Source: SIG575 sp964507395
GTDB lineage: Bacteria > Bacillota > Clostridia > Oscillospirales > Acutalibacteraceae
Assembly (NCBI GenBank): GCA_964507395.1
Contig: CAZDQE010000048.1
Location: 1 to 18,268 of the forward strand
DNA: 18,268 nucleotides
Direction of reading: 5' to 3'
Made by a program: the position numbers and the translations under genes. Shown in pieces: positions 1-7,128 of the stretch; within the stretch, counting starts at the first letter, position 1; every line of letters starts with the position of its first letter. Below the pieces are notes generated by a model. It was given only the letters and a program-made list of their open reading frames with translations, did not search any database and was not told where the DNA came from.

Positions 1-586
1 GAACAGCGTGAACTTCAACACCGTCAACACCTGCATCACGGCAAAGCTTTGCAGTTTTTGCAAATGCTTCAATGATTTCATGAATCTGCTCTTTTGTCAT
101 TTCAGGGCAGATGATGTCGTGTGCCCAACGAGAAGGCTGGGGAGAGGGAGAAGCAAGCTCATGTGATGTATCAAGAATGGGTTTTACAAGTGCACGTGTA
201 ATTTTATTTCTGTGGAGAGGTGCAACAAGCTCTGTGATAGCCCATGAACGGCCCATACCTGCAGTAAGCTGAACAAAAAGCTTTGCACCGGTCTTGTGGA
301 TTTCATCCATAAATTCTTTCAGGTCTTCAAACATTTTGGGGTTCTGCCAGAGCCATTTGCCCCAGAATGTATCACGAAGAGGAGCGATACCGGGAATGAT
401 AAGACCTACATTGTTGTTAGCTCTTTCGATGAAAAGCTTTGCGGCTTCTTTGTCAAAATGGCAACCGCCGAGCTCAAACCAACCGAAAAGAGATGTACCG
501 CCCATGGGACACATAACTATTCTGTTTTTGATTTCAACGTTGCCGATTTTCCAGGGAGTAAATAATGCTTCATATTTAGCATCCAT
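1..586 (-). CDS. NADH:flavin oxidoreductase, Old Yellow Enzyme family (partial, C-terminus outside window)
   Basis: Only the first 195 codons are present; the gene runs off the left edge. The N-terminus begins MDAKYEALFTPWKIGN and continues with KNRIVMCPMGG, the typical opening of the FMN-binding TIM barrel of OYE/2,4-dienoyl-CoA reductase/BaiCD-type enzymes (LFxPxxIGxxxxKNRIVMxPM). Further along it has FVQLTAGMGR, and it ends at the edge with DAGVDGVEVHAV, which in the family precedes a conserved glycine-rich segment of the barrel. Such enzymes use NAD(P)H and FMN to reduce activated C=C bonds; long members add an Fe4S4 and an NAD-binding domain, but that part is not visible here, so the substrate is unknown. 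The ATG at 586 has an AAGGAAG ribosome binding site about 10 bases upstream and a perfect promoter at 639-667. It is divergent from the GDPD-like gene. Confidence 0.88.
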   Translation of the reverse strand, partial: MDAKYEALFTPWKIGNVEIKNRIVMCPMGGTSLFGWFELGGCHFDKEAAKLFIERANNNVGLIIPGIAPLRDTFWGKWLWQNPKMFEDLKEFMDEIHKTGAKLFVQLTAGMGRSWAITELVAPLHRNKITRALVKPILDTSHELASPSPQPSRWAHDIICPEMTKEQIHEIIEAFAKTAKLCRDAGVDGVEVHAV

Positions 587-638
587 TGAATAAACACTTC
601 CTTTTCATTTTTTGAAAACAGATATTTTCACAATTAAT

Positions 639-667
639 AGTATATATAAAAGTTAAATTTTTGTCAA
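639..667 (-). promoter_or_regulatory. Sigma-A-type promoter of the flavin oxidoreductase gene
   Basis: On the minus strand, TTGACA (667-662) and TATACT (644-639) are separated by exactly 17 bases. It lies about 50 bases upstream of the ATG at 586 and is back to back with the promoter at 699-727. Confidence 0.85.
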
Positions 668-698
668 TGCTGAAATACAAAAATAGACAGTAAATTAT

Positions 699-727
699 TT
701 GACATTTCAGTGAAAGAGCATTATACT
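699..727 (+). promoter_or_regulatory. Sigma-A-type promoter of the GDPD-like gene
   Basis: TTGACA (699-704), a 17-base spacer and TATACT (722-727), followed by a short leader with AAAGGAG at 747-753 and the ATG at 763. The two divergent -35 boxes are only 31 bases apart, so one regulator could control both genes. Confidence 0.87.
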
Positions 728-762
728 TAAAACATAAACTGCAGACAAAGGAGAAATACAAA

Positions 763-1461
763 ATGAACACTTGTTTTATTGCACACAGAGGTTACAGCGG
801 ACGCTTTCAGCAGAACACAGAGGAAGCATTTCTTGAAGCTGTGAAACACGGCTCAGGCGGTATTGAAACTGATGTCCGCTTTACAAAAGACGGCGTGCTT
901 ATCGTAAACCACAACGACACTGTTGAATATTTTGACGGCACAGAGCTGGCTCCCGAAGAATGTACTTATGCTGAACTTATGGAAAAGCCTATAAAGAATG
1001 AACATACAGACACAGAACTCTATGTCTGCACATTTGAGAGATATCTTGAAATCTGCCGTGACGGAAATATGGTCTGCTTCATTGAGTTCAAAGGCAATTT
1101 CACCGATGAAATGATACATAAGGCATTTACAATGGCAGGGGAGATTTATGACCTGAAAATGTGCTCTCTCCAGTCCTTTGAATACGATAACCTTGTCAGA
1201 ACTCACAAGGCTTTCCCCGAGCTTCAGATTATGTACACCTGCGGCGAGCGTGACGAGAATGTTGAAAGATGTCTTGAAGACGGCTTTGACATTGATATGT
1301 ATTATGGCAATATCGATGAAAAAACAGTTAAAGATTTCCATGATAAAGGTCTTAAAGTTGCTTTGTGGACTGCAAATACAAAAGAGGCGATGGACTTCTG
1401 CTATTCAATGAACGTTGATTACATCGAATCAGACTGCTTCGCAAACGAAAAGTGTGAATAA
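763..1461 (+). CDS. Glycerophosphodiester phosphodiesterase-like protein (cytosolic GDPD/UgpQ type)
   Basis: 232 aa with no signal peptide, so probably cytosolic. Proteins of this family hydrolyse glycerophosphodiesters to sn-glycerol 3-phosphate and an alcohol using a metal ion in a TIM barrel. Visible family marks: IAHRGYSG (His8-Arg9), GIETDVRFTKDG (Glu35, Asp37), VNHND (second catalytic His50), IEFKG (Glu108, Lys110), and a C-terminal VALWTANTKEAMDFCYSMNVDYIESD, the usual VxxWTvN...GVDgIiTD end. Length fits single-domain bacterial GDPDs (about 230-260 aa). The start is fixed by AAAGGAG nine bases upstream and the promoter at 699-727. It is monocistronic, ending at the terminator at 1471-1494. 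A second, more divergent GDPD lies at 9080-9826. The true substrate cannot be read from the sequence. Confidence 0.88.
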   Translation: MNTCFIAHRGYSGRFQQNTEEAFLEAVKHGSGGIETDVRFTKDGVLIVNHNDTVEYFDGTELAPEECTYAELMEKPIKNEHTDTELYVCTFERYLEICRDGNMVCFIEFKGNFTDEMIHKAFTMAGEIYDLKMCSLQSFEYDNLVRTHKAFPELQIMYTCGERDENVERCLEDGFDIDMYYGNIDEKTVKDFHDKGLKVALWTANTKEAMDFCYSMNVDYIESDCFANEKCE

Positions 1462-1470
1462 AATAAATTA

Positions 1471-1500
1471 AGAGATGTACACGCGTACATCTCTATTTTT
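1471..1500. terminator. Bidirectional intrinsic terminator
   Basis: Perfect 10-bp stem (AGAGATGTAC 1471-1480 / GTACATCTCT 1485-1494) with the loop ACGC. A T-tract follows on the plus strand and an A-rich run precedes it (a T-tract on the minus strand). It overlaps the stop codon of the convergent gene at 1493. Confidence 0.85.
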
Positions 1501-2167
1501 TACATTCAGATACAAACCTTTCAATTAACCTTTTCTGTAATTCATCTTTCATGAAAATGTGTTCAGGATGCCATTGAACTCCTGCACAGAAAGGGTGTTC
1601 GGTGCTTTCATACGATTCTGTAAAACCGTCACAGCTTTCTGCGGCGGTTTTTAAATTTTTACCAAGAGTTTTCACTGCCTGATGATGTGTGCTGTTGACA
1701 GTAATTTGTTCTTTCTCAAAAACACCAGAAAGAAAACTGTCTTTTATAATTCTAACATCATGAAAATTATTGAAGAGTTTAACAGAATCCTTGTGTTTTT
1801 CTTTTTGGATATCGGAAATATCCTGATAAACACTTCCTCCAAGGCATACGTTTATAAACTGCATACCTCTGCAGATGCCGAAAATCGGTTTTCCCGTTTT
1901 ATAAAAAACATCAAAAATTTCCTTTTCAAGTGTATCTCTTTTAAGATTTGTTTTACCGCATTTTTTGTCTTTTTCTTCGCCGTAAAATGAGGGTGTAATG
2001 TCGCTTCCGCCTGTGAACAGAATTCCGTCACAGACCAAGGCTTCGCCGGTGTTCTTTACAAACTTTACTTCTGCACCGCAGGCTTTCAGTGCACGGATGT
2101 ACTCATATTCCGCAACCGGATGATAAATAATTCCTGAACTTTTGATTATTCCGATAACAGGTTTCAT
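1493..2167 (-). CDS. Class I glutamine amidotransferase-like / peptidase C26 (gamma-glutamyl hydrolase-type)
   Basis: 224 aa, cytosolic. The family (PuuD-like, PF07722) hydrolyses gamma-glutamyl bonds, for example gamma-glutamyl-GABA in polyamine breakdown, or peptides with gamma-linked glutamate. Visible: GILFTGGSDITPSFYGEE (residues 48-65), the nucleophile elbow FGICRGMQFINV with Cys99, the conserved GGSVYQDI segment, NSTHHQAVK (158-166), and GVQWHPEH with the remaining triad members His200 and Glu202. All three triad residues are present, so it should be active. The ATG at 2167 has a GAGG-type ribosome binding site about 9-12 bases upstream. No convincing promoter was found; a 12-bp palindrome (2204-2215) and a MITE-like element lie just upstream. 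Length is slightly below the usual 240-260 aa. No partner gene nearby reveals the substrate. Confidence 0.87.
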   Translation of the reverse strand: MKPVIGIIKSSGIIYHPVAEYEYIRALKACGAEVKFVKNTGEALVCDGILFTGGSDITPSFYGEEKDKKCGKTNLKRDTLEKEIFDVFYKTGKPIFGICRGMQFINVCLGGSVYQDISDIQKEKHKDSVKLFNNFHDVRIIKDSFLSGVFEKEQITVNSTHHQAVKTLGKNLKTAAESCDGFTESYESTEHPFCAGVQWHPEHIFMKDELQKRLIERFVSECKK

Positions 2168-2203
2168 TTTTCTTACCTCGTTATAAATTTATTGTTTCTT
2201 TTG

Positions 2204-2215
2204 GTAATGCATTAC
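2204..2215. promoter_or_regulatory. 12-bp perfect palindrome upstream of the C26 hydrolase gene
   Basis: GTAATGCATTAC is a perfect palindrome 37 bases upstream of the ATG at 2167 and overlaps the left end of the repeat element at 2211-2293. It could be an operator or simply part of the repeat element. Confidence 0.35.
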
Positions 2216-2293
2216 GTAGGGGAAAACTGTGTTTTCCCTTGCACAAAGCTAAAGGATGCATAAAAGGCGAACACAGTTCACCTCTACGATAAT
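2211..2293. mobile_element. MITE-like palindromic repeat element (copy A)
   Basis: About 83 bp with imperfect terminal inverted repeats of about 28 bp. The left arm starts ATTACGTAGGGG and holds AACTGTGTT; the right arm, read on the minus strand, starts ATTATCGTAGAGG and also holds AACTGTGTT. Each arm can itself fold (GGAAAA-CTGTG-TTTTCC on the left). It has no coding capacity. The CGTAG(G/A)GG outer ends match those of copy B at 16427-16506. The rest of the gap 2168-2393 holds the palindrome at 2204 and the promoter at 2337. Confidence 0.55.
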
Positions 2294-2336
2294 ACAGATA
2301 AATTATAATTTATCGCATGCTTCAAGTCAAGGAAAT

Positions 2337-2365
2337 TTGACTTTTTTATTTATCATTGCTATACT
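2337..2365 (+). promoter_or_regulatory. Promoter of the GH43-like gene
   Basis: TTGACT (2337-2342), a 17-base spacer and TATACT (2360-2365). The ATG at 2394 follows after an AAAAGGA ribosome binding site. Confidence 0.82.
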
Positions 2366-2393
2366 TGCTTTATCAAAATAAAAGGATGATTTT

Positions 2394-3320
2394 ATGCCAT
2401 ATCTTTTTGCACATTTCAAAGAAAAAATTACACCCGACGGTGAACAGGTTTATTTCGGAATCAGCCGTGACGGATTTAATTGGGAAAAAGTAAATGACGG
2501 AAATCCCGTTCTGACCGCTGCTCTCGGTGAAAAGGGCTGTCGTGATATTGAAATCGTAAGACTTCACACAGGCGGTTTTATGGTTATCACAACAGACTTG
2601 TGTGTAGCAAACCGTTATGACGAAAATCTTCAGCTTGATTGGTCAAACATAAACAGAACTGGCAGTAAGAGCCTACGCATGTGGGAAACAGAAGACCTTG
2701 TGAATTTTTCTGAGGAAAGGCTTGTTTGTTTCGGCAGAGATGATTTCGGCTGTATGTGGGCACCGGAGGTTTTCTTTGATGAAGAAAAAGAAGAATATCT
2801 CATTCACTGGGGCTCAACCGTAGCAGAAACAGACTATAAGCACATGTCGATTTACTGCTCCCGCACAAAGGATTTTAAATCTTTTACAACACCTGAACTT
2901 TATTTCATGAAGGACAACGAAATTCTCGATTCTCACATCACAAAGGTGGGGGATACATATCATCTTTTCTATAAGAATGCCCATAATCCGCCGATGAATA
3001 TGCACGCCACATCAAAGAATCTTTACGGTCCCTTTGAGCATGACGAAAAATTTGAAAAATACATGGACGAAGAAATTTACCGTCCCGGCTCTTATGAAGG
3101 TCCCACAACTTACGTTTTACCTGACGGCAGATGGTGTCTGATGCTTGATTTCTTCGGCTGTGAGAAAGAAAAAATGGGTTATGTTCCCTTTGTTTCCCCC
3201 TCAGAGGGTGACACGAATTTTGTAAGAATGCCGGAAAATTTCTCATTCCCTTACGGCTTCAAGCATGGCAGAGTAATTGAGATTACAAATGAAGAATACG
3301 AAAGACTTAAAAACGTATAA
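2394..3320 (+). CDS. Glycoside hydrolase family 43-like protein (five-bladed beta-propeller), intracellular
   Basis: 308 aa with no signal peptide. The sequence has the blade-repeat style of GH43/62/68-type propellers: YFGISRDGFNWEKV (20-33), GCRDIEIV with Asp51, LRMWETEDLVNFSEE (95-108), MWAPEVFFDEEKEEYLIHW (121-139), CSRTKDFKSFT (155-165), ILDSHITKVGDTYHLFYK (177-194), and GSYEGPTTY with Glu235 plus LPDGRW. In GH43 the catalytic set is Asp (general base), Asp (pKa modulator) and Glu (general acid); Asp51, Asp179 and Glu235 are plausible equivalents, but this is inference. Likely action is on arabinofuranosyl, xylosyl or related side chains of oligosaccharides brought into the cell. WAPEV replaces the common WAPDV. 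It has its own promoter (2337-2365), and a hairpin at 3333-3370 ends the unit. Confidence 0.75.
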   Translation: MPYLFAHFKEKITPDGEQVYFGISRDGFNWEKVNDGNPVLTAALGEKGCRDIEIVRLHTGGFMVITTDLCVANRYDENLQLDWSNINRTGSKSLRMWETEDLVNFSEERLVCFGRDDFGCMWAPEVFFDEEKEEYLIHWGSTVAETDYKHMSIYCSRTKDFKSFTTPELYFMKDNEILDSHITKVGDTYHLFYKNAHNPPMNMHATSKNLYGPFEHDEKFEKYMDEEIYRPGSYEGPTTYVLPDGRWCLMLDFFGCEKEKMGYVPFVSPSEGDTNFVRMPENFSFPYGFKHGRVIEITNEEYERLKNV

Positions 3321-3332
3321 AAATTAAAAAGA

Positions 3333-3370
3333 AACCCCACCGTGATTCAGCTCTGAATAACGGTGGGGTT
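3333..3370. terminator. Intrinsic terminator, mainly for the beta-helix gene
   Basis: AACCCCACCGT (3333-3343) pairs with ACGGTGGGGTT (3360-3370); the loop contains a second small hairpin, ATTCAG/CTGAAT. Read on the minus strand it is followed by a T-rich run. On the plus strand the following bases are not a clean T-tract, so for the GH43-like gene it may only work weakly. Confidence 0.78.
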
Positions 3371-3379
3371 CGTATATGG

Positions 3380-4945
3380 TTATTTAAACGCACTTATAAT
3401 ATATCTGAAAAGACCTTCAAGGGTTCTTCTTATAACTCTGAAAAGGCTGAACGGCGTTTTTTCAAGATCAAGTCCGTCACCCTCGTAGCAGCCGATGTTG
3501 TGAGTGTCGTCAAGCTCATTTCCGTAGAAATCGTGTTCGCCCATATCTTCTTCAACCTGAATTCCTGTGCCGATGCAGGGTGAACAGCTTTTCAGCATAA
3601 AGCTGTCTTTGTCGGTTTCGTCAGTTCCTGCGAACTGCGGGTCTGCCCAGAAGGAGTTTTCGTCAAGCTTTGTGGGGAGAGTGCCGTAGTAGCAATTGTT
3701 CGAGTATGTGTTTTCATATTCTTTATTAATTTCAACTTTATGACCGGGGATAAGGCTGAAAATGTTGTTGCAGATGTAACTGTCCTTGTACTGATGGAAG
3801 TTGTAGTTGCTTCCGTTTATGATTGTGTTATTGTAGAATTTGAAATTCTGCTCGGGAACATCGCCGTTGCCGCCGCAGTTTGATGCCACGTTATCGTTTA
3901 CGGAAAGGCAATAACGGACAGTATTATTGAAATGGTCTTCAATATAAGGACAATTCCACATGAATCTTACATTATCGTGTGAATAAATGTATTGATATGT
4001 GCTGTTGTCGGTGTGGTCATCGAAGTCAACTGCCATGCCGTCTTTTATGTTTTTGGCGCCTGCGATTTCACAGTTTTCAATAAGCGCTTCGGTTACGCCC
4101 CATGTCCATGTGGGAGCAGTGGGATAAACTCCGCTGCTGAGGCAGGTGTTGAGAATTGTAGAGTTTCTCAGAGTTATTCTTTCAGTGTCAGAGAGGATAA
4201 AAGCATCATCGTAAAGGTTGTAGATGCTACAGTTTTCTACAAGTATATCCTTGTTGTAAGGGTACATTTCACTGTTGGGATTTTCGTTATTATAGTGACC
4301 GCCCGTAAAAATTCCGTAACCGCAGTTATAAATTTCACAGTTGTTTATATGAATGTCAGAAAGATAATTATAAGGACGTCCTGTGTTGCCGATAAGTCTT
4401 ATAGCTGCTCTCTGAATTCCGTAATAGTCGTCAGAAGCATAATTCTGAATGTCGTGCAGAACAACGGAGTCAATTGTAATATCCTCAACTATTTGCTCAT
4501 TAAAGTAAACGAGAATACCTGTGCCTGTAGGTGCAGTGATTTCAACGTCTTTCACAACCCAATGTGAAACGTCGCAGATGTTGATGACAGGCTGGTATTG
4601 ATGGTCGTTTGGTGAATTTGTAAGAACAGGCAGATCGCCTTCGCCGTAAGTGGAGAGAGTGATCGGGTTTTCTTCTGTTCCGCTTCCTTTCGGAATGAAT
4701 CCGCCGAAGAAATAACTTCCTCTTTTGAGGAGGATTTCATCGCCTGCGGAGTAAGTTGTGTTTGATGCGTGATTCAGAGTACGCCATGCAGTATCAGGAC
4801 TTTTTCCGTCATTTGCATCGTTTCCGTTTACGCTGTCGACGTAGTATGTAGTACCAGCTTCTTCAGCAAATGAATTGACAGGGAAAATCGAGAAAAGCAT
4901 AATCAATGCCAGAATCAGTGAAAATATTTTATTCTTTCTGTTCAT
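3380..4945 (-). CDS. Secreted right-handed parallel beta-helix protein
   Basis: 521 aa. MNRKNKIFSLILALIMLFSI followed by FPVNSFA and EEAG is a clear signal peptide with a likely cut after SFA. The mature start TTYYVDSVNGNDANDGKSP and TAWRTLNHA is the standard opening of beta-helix (DUF1565/pectate-lyase-like) proteins. The body has repeated short rungs such as NCEIYNCGYGIFTG, VENCSIYNLYDDAFILS and LRNSTILNTC. Near the end, DMGEHDFYGNELDDTHNIGC resembles the closing segment of choice-of-anchor Q proteins, followed by a basic amphipathic tail. Such folds bind or cleave acidic or host polysaccharides; no catalytic residues could be assigned. An upstream ATG at 4978 lies inside the promoter (4970-4998), and the ATG at 4945 has AAAGGAG nine bases upstream, so 4945 is the start. 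Divergent from the GH71/99-like operon. Confidence 0.82.
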   Translation of the reverse strand: MNRKNKIFSLILALIMLFSIFPVNSFAEEAGTTYYVDSVNGNDANDGKSPDTAWRTLNHASNTTYSAGDEILLKRGSYFFGGFIPKGSGTEENPITLSTYGEGDLPVLTNSPNDHQYQPVINICDVSHWVVKDVEITAPTGTGILVYFNEQIVEDITIDSVVLHDIQNYASDDYYGIQRAAIRLIGNTGRPYNYLSDIHINNCEIYNCGYGIFTGGHYNNENPNSEMYPYNKDILVENCSIYNLYDDAFILSDTERITLRNSTILNTCLSSGVYPTAPTWTWGVTEALIENCEIAGAKNIKDGMAVDFDDHTDNSTYQYIYSHDNVRFMWNCPYIEDHFNNTVRYCLSVNDNVASNCGGNGDVPEQNFKFYNNTIINGSNYNFHQYKDSYICNNIFSLIPGHKVEINKEYENTYSNNCYYGTLPTKLDENSFWADPQFAGTDETDKDSFMLKSCSPCIGTGIQVEEDMGEHDFYGNELDDTHNIGCYEGDGLDLEKTPFSLFRVIRRTLEGLFRYIISAFK

Positions 4946-4969
4946 TAATACCAACTCCTTTACCTTTAC

Positions 4970-4998
4970 ATTATACATTTACAGTATATCAAAGTCAA
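4970..4998 (-). promoter_or_regulatory. Promoter of the beta-helix gene
   Basis: On the minus strand, TTGACT (4998-4993), 17 bases and TATAAT (4975-4970). It overlaps the upstream in-frame ATG at 4978, which rules that codon out as the start. Confidence 0.85.
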
Positions 4999-5008
4999 AT
5001 AGTTTTTA

Positions 5009-5037
5009 TTGACAATGGGCGTTCAGATTGATATACT
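5009..5037 (+). promoter_or_regulatory. Promoter of the GH71/99-like operon
   Basis: TTGACA (5009-5014), 17 bases and TATACT (5032-5037), then GGAGGT at 5049-5054 and the ATG at 5064. Only 10 bases separate its -35 box from the divergent -35 box of the beta-helix gene, so the two promoters probably interfere or are controlled together. Confidence 0.87.
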
Positions 5038-5063
5038 GAAAGAAAGTAGGAGGTAATTTTCTT

Positions 5064-6821
5064 ATGAGTAAATTTGAAAGCTTTTGGGTAAAACTTATTA
5101 CATCAATTATACTTTGTTTTATAACAGCCTTTAACCTTGCAGGGACAGGAGCAATTGAAGAGGAAACGGCAGAAATCAACGGCTCTTTATCATGTACAGA
5201 TGCACTCGGCAGAGAGGTCACTTCTTCTTACGGTAAAAACGAAAAGCTGGTCGGAGTTTTTTATTTTCTCTGGCAGGGTCAGCACGGGAGAGACAGAATA
5301 ATTGACAATTCAAAGCTTGTGAAAGAAAATCCCGATGCCGTAAATTCCGAGGAAGAATGGTACGAAGCGGGCGGAGGAAATATAGGTGAAATGCACTTTT
5401 GGGGAGAGCCTCTTCTCGGTTATTATACGTCAGACGATGAATGGGTTTTCAGAAAGCATGTTCAGATGCTGACAGATGCCGCAGTTGATTTTATAGTCAT
5501 TGACGGCACAAATGCCTTCACTTATTCCGAACAGCTTAAAAAGCTTATTGATGTGTGGTATGAGTATTATCTTGACGGCTGGAACGTGCCGAAAATTGCA
5601 TACTACACCAACTCCGCATCAGGCGACACAATGAACAGAATTTACGATGAGATTTACAATAACGCAGAGCTTAAAGGTAAATATCCGAAAATAGACGATT
5701 TGTGGTTCTGTCTTGACGGAAAGCCTATGATTGTAGGTGACAAAGATGACTCAGCCCTGAGAGAAGAGGTCAAAAGTTATTTCAGAATCAAAGCTACTCA
5801 GTGGCCCACAGAAGACAAAAAAACAGACGGTTTTCCGTGGATGGAATTTGACCGCACACTTACATATAAAGCTGTTTACAACAATGACGGAACAAAAATT
5901 ATGAACGTGTCAGTTGCCCAGCATTCAGATTCGGTGTGCTTCAGCAGAACGGCATGGTATAGTGCAAATGACCGCACACGCTCGTGGCATGACGGTGCAA
6001 ACGATACATCGGAGGATGCACTTCTTTACGGATATAATTTTGCAGAGCAGTGGGAGTTTGCAATAAAAATGAATCCCGATATCATTTTCGTAACAGGCTT
6101 TAATGAATGGACTGCACAAAGACAGCAGCAGACTCAGGAAGGTGAAGACCCGATACTTTTTGTTGACTGTGCAGATGAAAACTGTTCACGTGACGTTGAG
6201 CCTTCAGCGGGTGTAATGGGTGATAACTACTATCTTCAGATGGTGGACTATATTGCACGCTTTAAAGGAACAGGCGGAAAGGTGGCAAAAACTGAAAATG
6301 TCACAATTGACATTGACGGGGATTTTTCACAGTGGGATTCTGAAAAAATAACGGCAGTTTATAAGGATTATGAGAACGACACCGCTGACAGAAATGCAGA
6401 AGGCTTCGGACATATAATGCTTACCGACACGTCGGGCAGAAATGATTTTGTGAAGATGAAGGTTGCAGAGGACAGCGAAAAACTTTATTTTTACGCTGAA
6501 ACAGCAGGAAATCTTACTCCTTCAACAGATGAAAACTGGATGTCACTTTTTATAAATGAAGAATATGTAATAAACAGAACTTCGCCGCAGAACGGTAAAA
6601 CGAGTATTGAGAAGATCACATCTGACGGCTATAAAATTACAGGCGAAGCAGAGATACGCTTTGAGGGGAATAAACTGATGCTTTCGGTGAAAAAGGAAAC
6701 CATAGGTTATGACGGAAACATAACTTTCAAGTGGGCAGATAATTACACTGAAAATGATGTTTATTCCTTCTATACAAAAGGTGATTCGGCACCCTACGGC
6801 AGACTTTGTTACAGTTATTAA
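5064..6821 (+). CDS. Secreted GH71/GH99-like glycosidase with C-terminal carbohydrate-binding-type domain
   Basis: 585 aa. Residues 1-30 form a signal peptide or membrane anchor (KLITSIILCFITAFNLAGTG). Residues about 60-405 look like a TIM barrel of the GH71/GH99-like group: VGVFYFLWQGQHG (63-75), a beta-strand VDFIVIDGTN (141-150), IAYYTNSASG, and the late motif FVTGFNEWTAQRQ (342-354) typical of these proteins. Residues about 412-585 begin VTIDIDGDFSQWDSEKITAV, the opening of CBM9/DOMON-like sugar-binding domains. GH99 acts on alpha-mannosides; this protein's substrate is not decidable. GGAGGT nine bases upstream supports the ATG. It is the first gene of an operon with the PQ-loop protein and the SGNH hydrolase, suggesting glycan breakdown outside the cell, uptake, then internal deacylation (inference). 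Confidence 0.7.
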   Translation: MSKFESFWVKLITSIILCFITAFNLAGTGAIEEETAEINGSLSCTDALGREVTSSYGKNEKLVGVFYFLWQGQHGRDRIIDNSKLVKENPDAVNSEEEWYEAGGGNIGEMHFWGEPLLGYYTSDDEWVFRKHVQMLTDAAVDFIVIDGTNAFTYSEQLKKLIDVWYEYYLDGWNVPKIAYYTNSASGDTMNRIYDEIYNNAELKGKYPKIDDLWFCLDGKPMIVGDKDDSALREEVKSYFRIKATQWPTEDKKTDGFPWMEFDRTLTYKAVYNNDGTKIMNVSVAQHSDSVCFSRTAWYSANDRTRSWHDGANDTSEDALLYGYNFAEQWEFAIKMNPDIIFVTGFNEWTAQRQQQTQEGEDPILFVDCADENCSRDVEPSAGVMGDNYYLQMVDYIARFKGTGGKVAKTENVTIDIDGDFSQWDSEKITAVYKDYENDTADRNAEGFGHIMLTDTSGRNDFVKMKVAEDSEKLYFYAETAGNLTPSTDENWMSLFINEEYVINRTSPQNGKTSIEKITSDGYKITGEAEIRFEGNKLMLSVKKETIGYDGNITFKWADNYTENDVYSFYTKGDSAPYGRLCYSY

Positions 6822-6831
6822 GGTGGTTTTT

Positions 6832-7128
6832 ATGGCAGATATTTTAGAGGTTATAATGATAGTGAGCTTCGGCGTTTCATGGCCGTTCAATGTTGTCAAA
6901 TCCTATAAAGCGAGAACGGCAAAAGGTAAAAGTCTTTTGTTTCTGTGTCTTATCTTTTTTGGCTACATAGCAGGCATTGTTTCAAAAATTCTCAATGAAT
7001 CATACATGGCATCAATTTCGGAAAAATGGTATGTGTTTTTCTTCTATGTGCTTAATCTTATAATGGTGGGCGCAGATCTGATTCTGTATTTCAGAAACAA
7101 AAAAATTGACAGAAGGTGCGGAGAATGA
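6832..7128 (+). CDS. Small 3-TM membrane protein, PQ-loop/SemiSWEET-like
   Basis: 98 aa with three hydrophobic helices at about residues 4-22, 34-54 and 66-88. The first helix holds SFGVSWPFNVVKSYKAR, and the next starts GKSLLFLCLIFFGYIAGIV. This arrangement (helix, WPxN or PQ turn, KS.K..tAkgkS, helix, third helix ending YFRNKK) resembles PQ-loop/SemiSWEET half-transporters, which dimerise to pass small sugars; here the PQ pair is replaced by WP. It starts 10 bases after the glycosidase stop with AAGGTGG as ribosome binding site, and its TGA overlaps the next ATG, so the three genes are translationally linked. A longer reading from 6754 would overlap the glycosidase by 68 bases and lacks a ribosome binding site. 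The sugar-transport role is inferred from family resemblance and position only. Confidence 0.7.
   Translation: MADILEVIMIVSFGVSWPFNVVKSYKARTAKGKSLLFLCLIFFGYIAGIVSKILNESYMASISEKWYVFFFYVLNLIMVGADLILYFRNKKIDRRCGE

Noticed and set aside
853..1341. Minus-strand open frame of 162 codons
   Set aside because: It lies wholly inside the well-supported GDPD-like gene, has no ribosome binding site and shows no family motif; a frame shadow.
3992..4567. Plus-strand open frame of 191 codons
   Set aside because: Antisense to the beta-helix rungs; its Val/Ile/Cys repeats mirror the repeats of the real gene, and it has no ribosome binding site.
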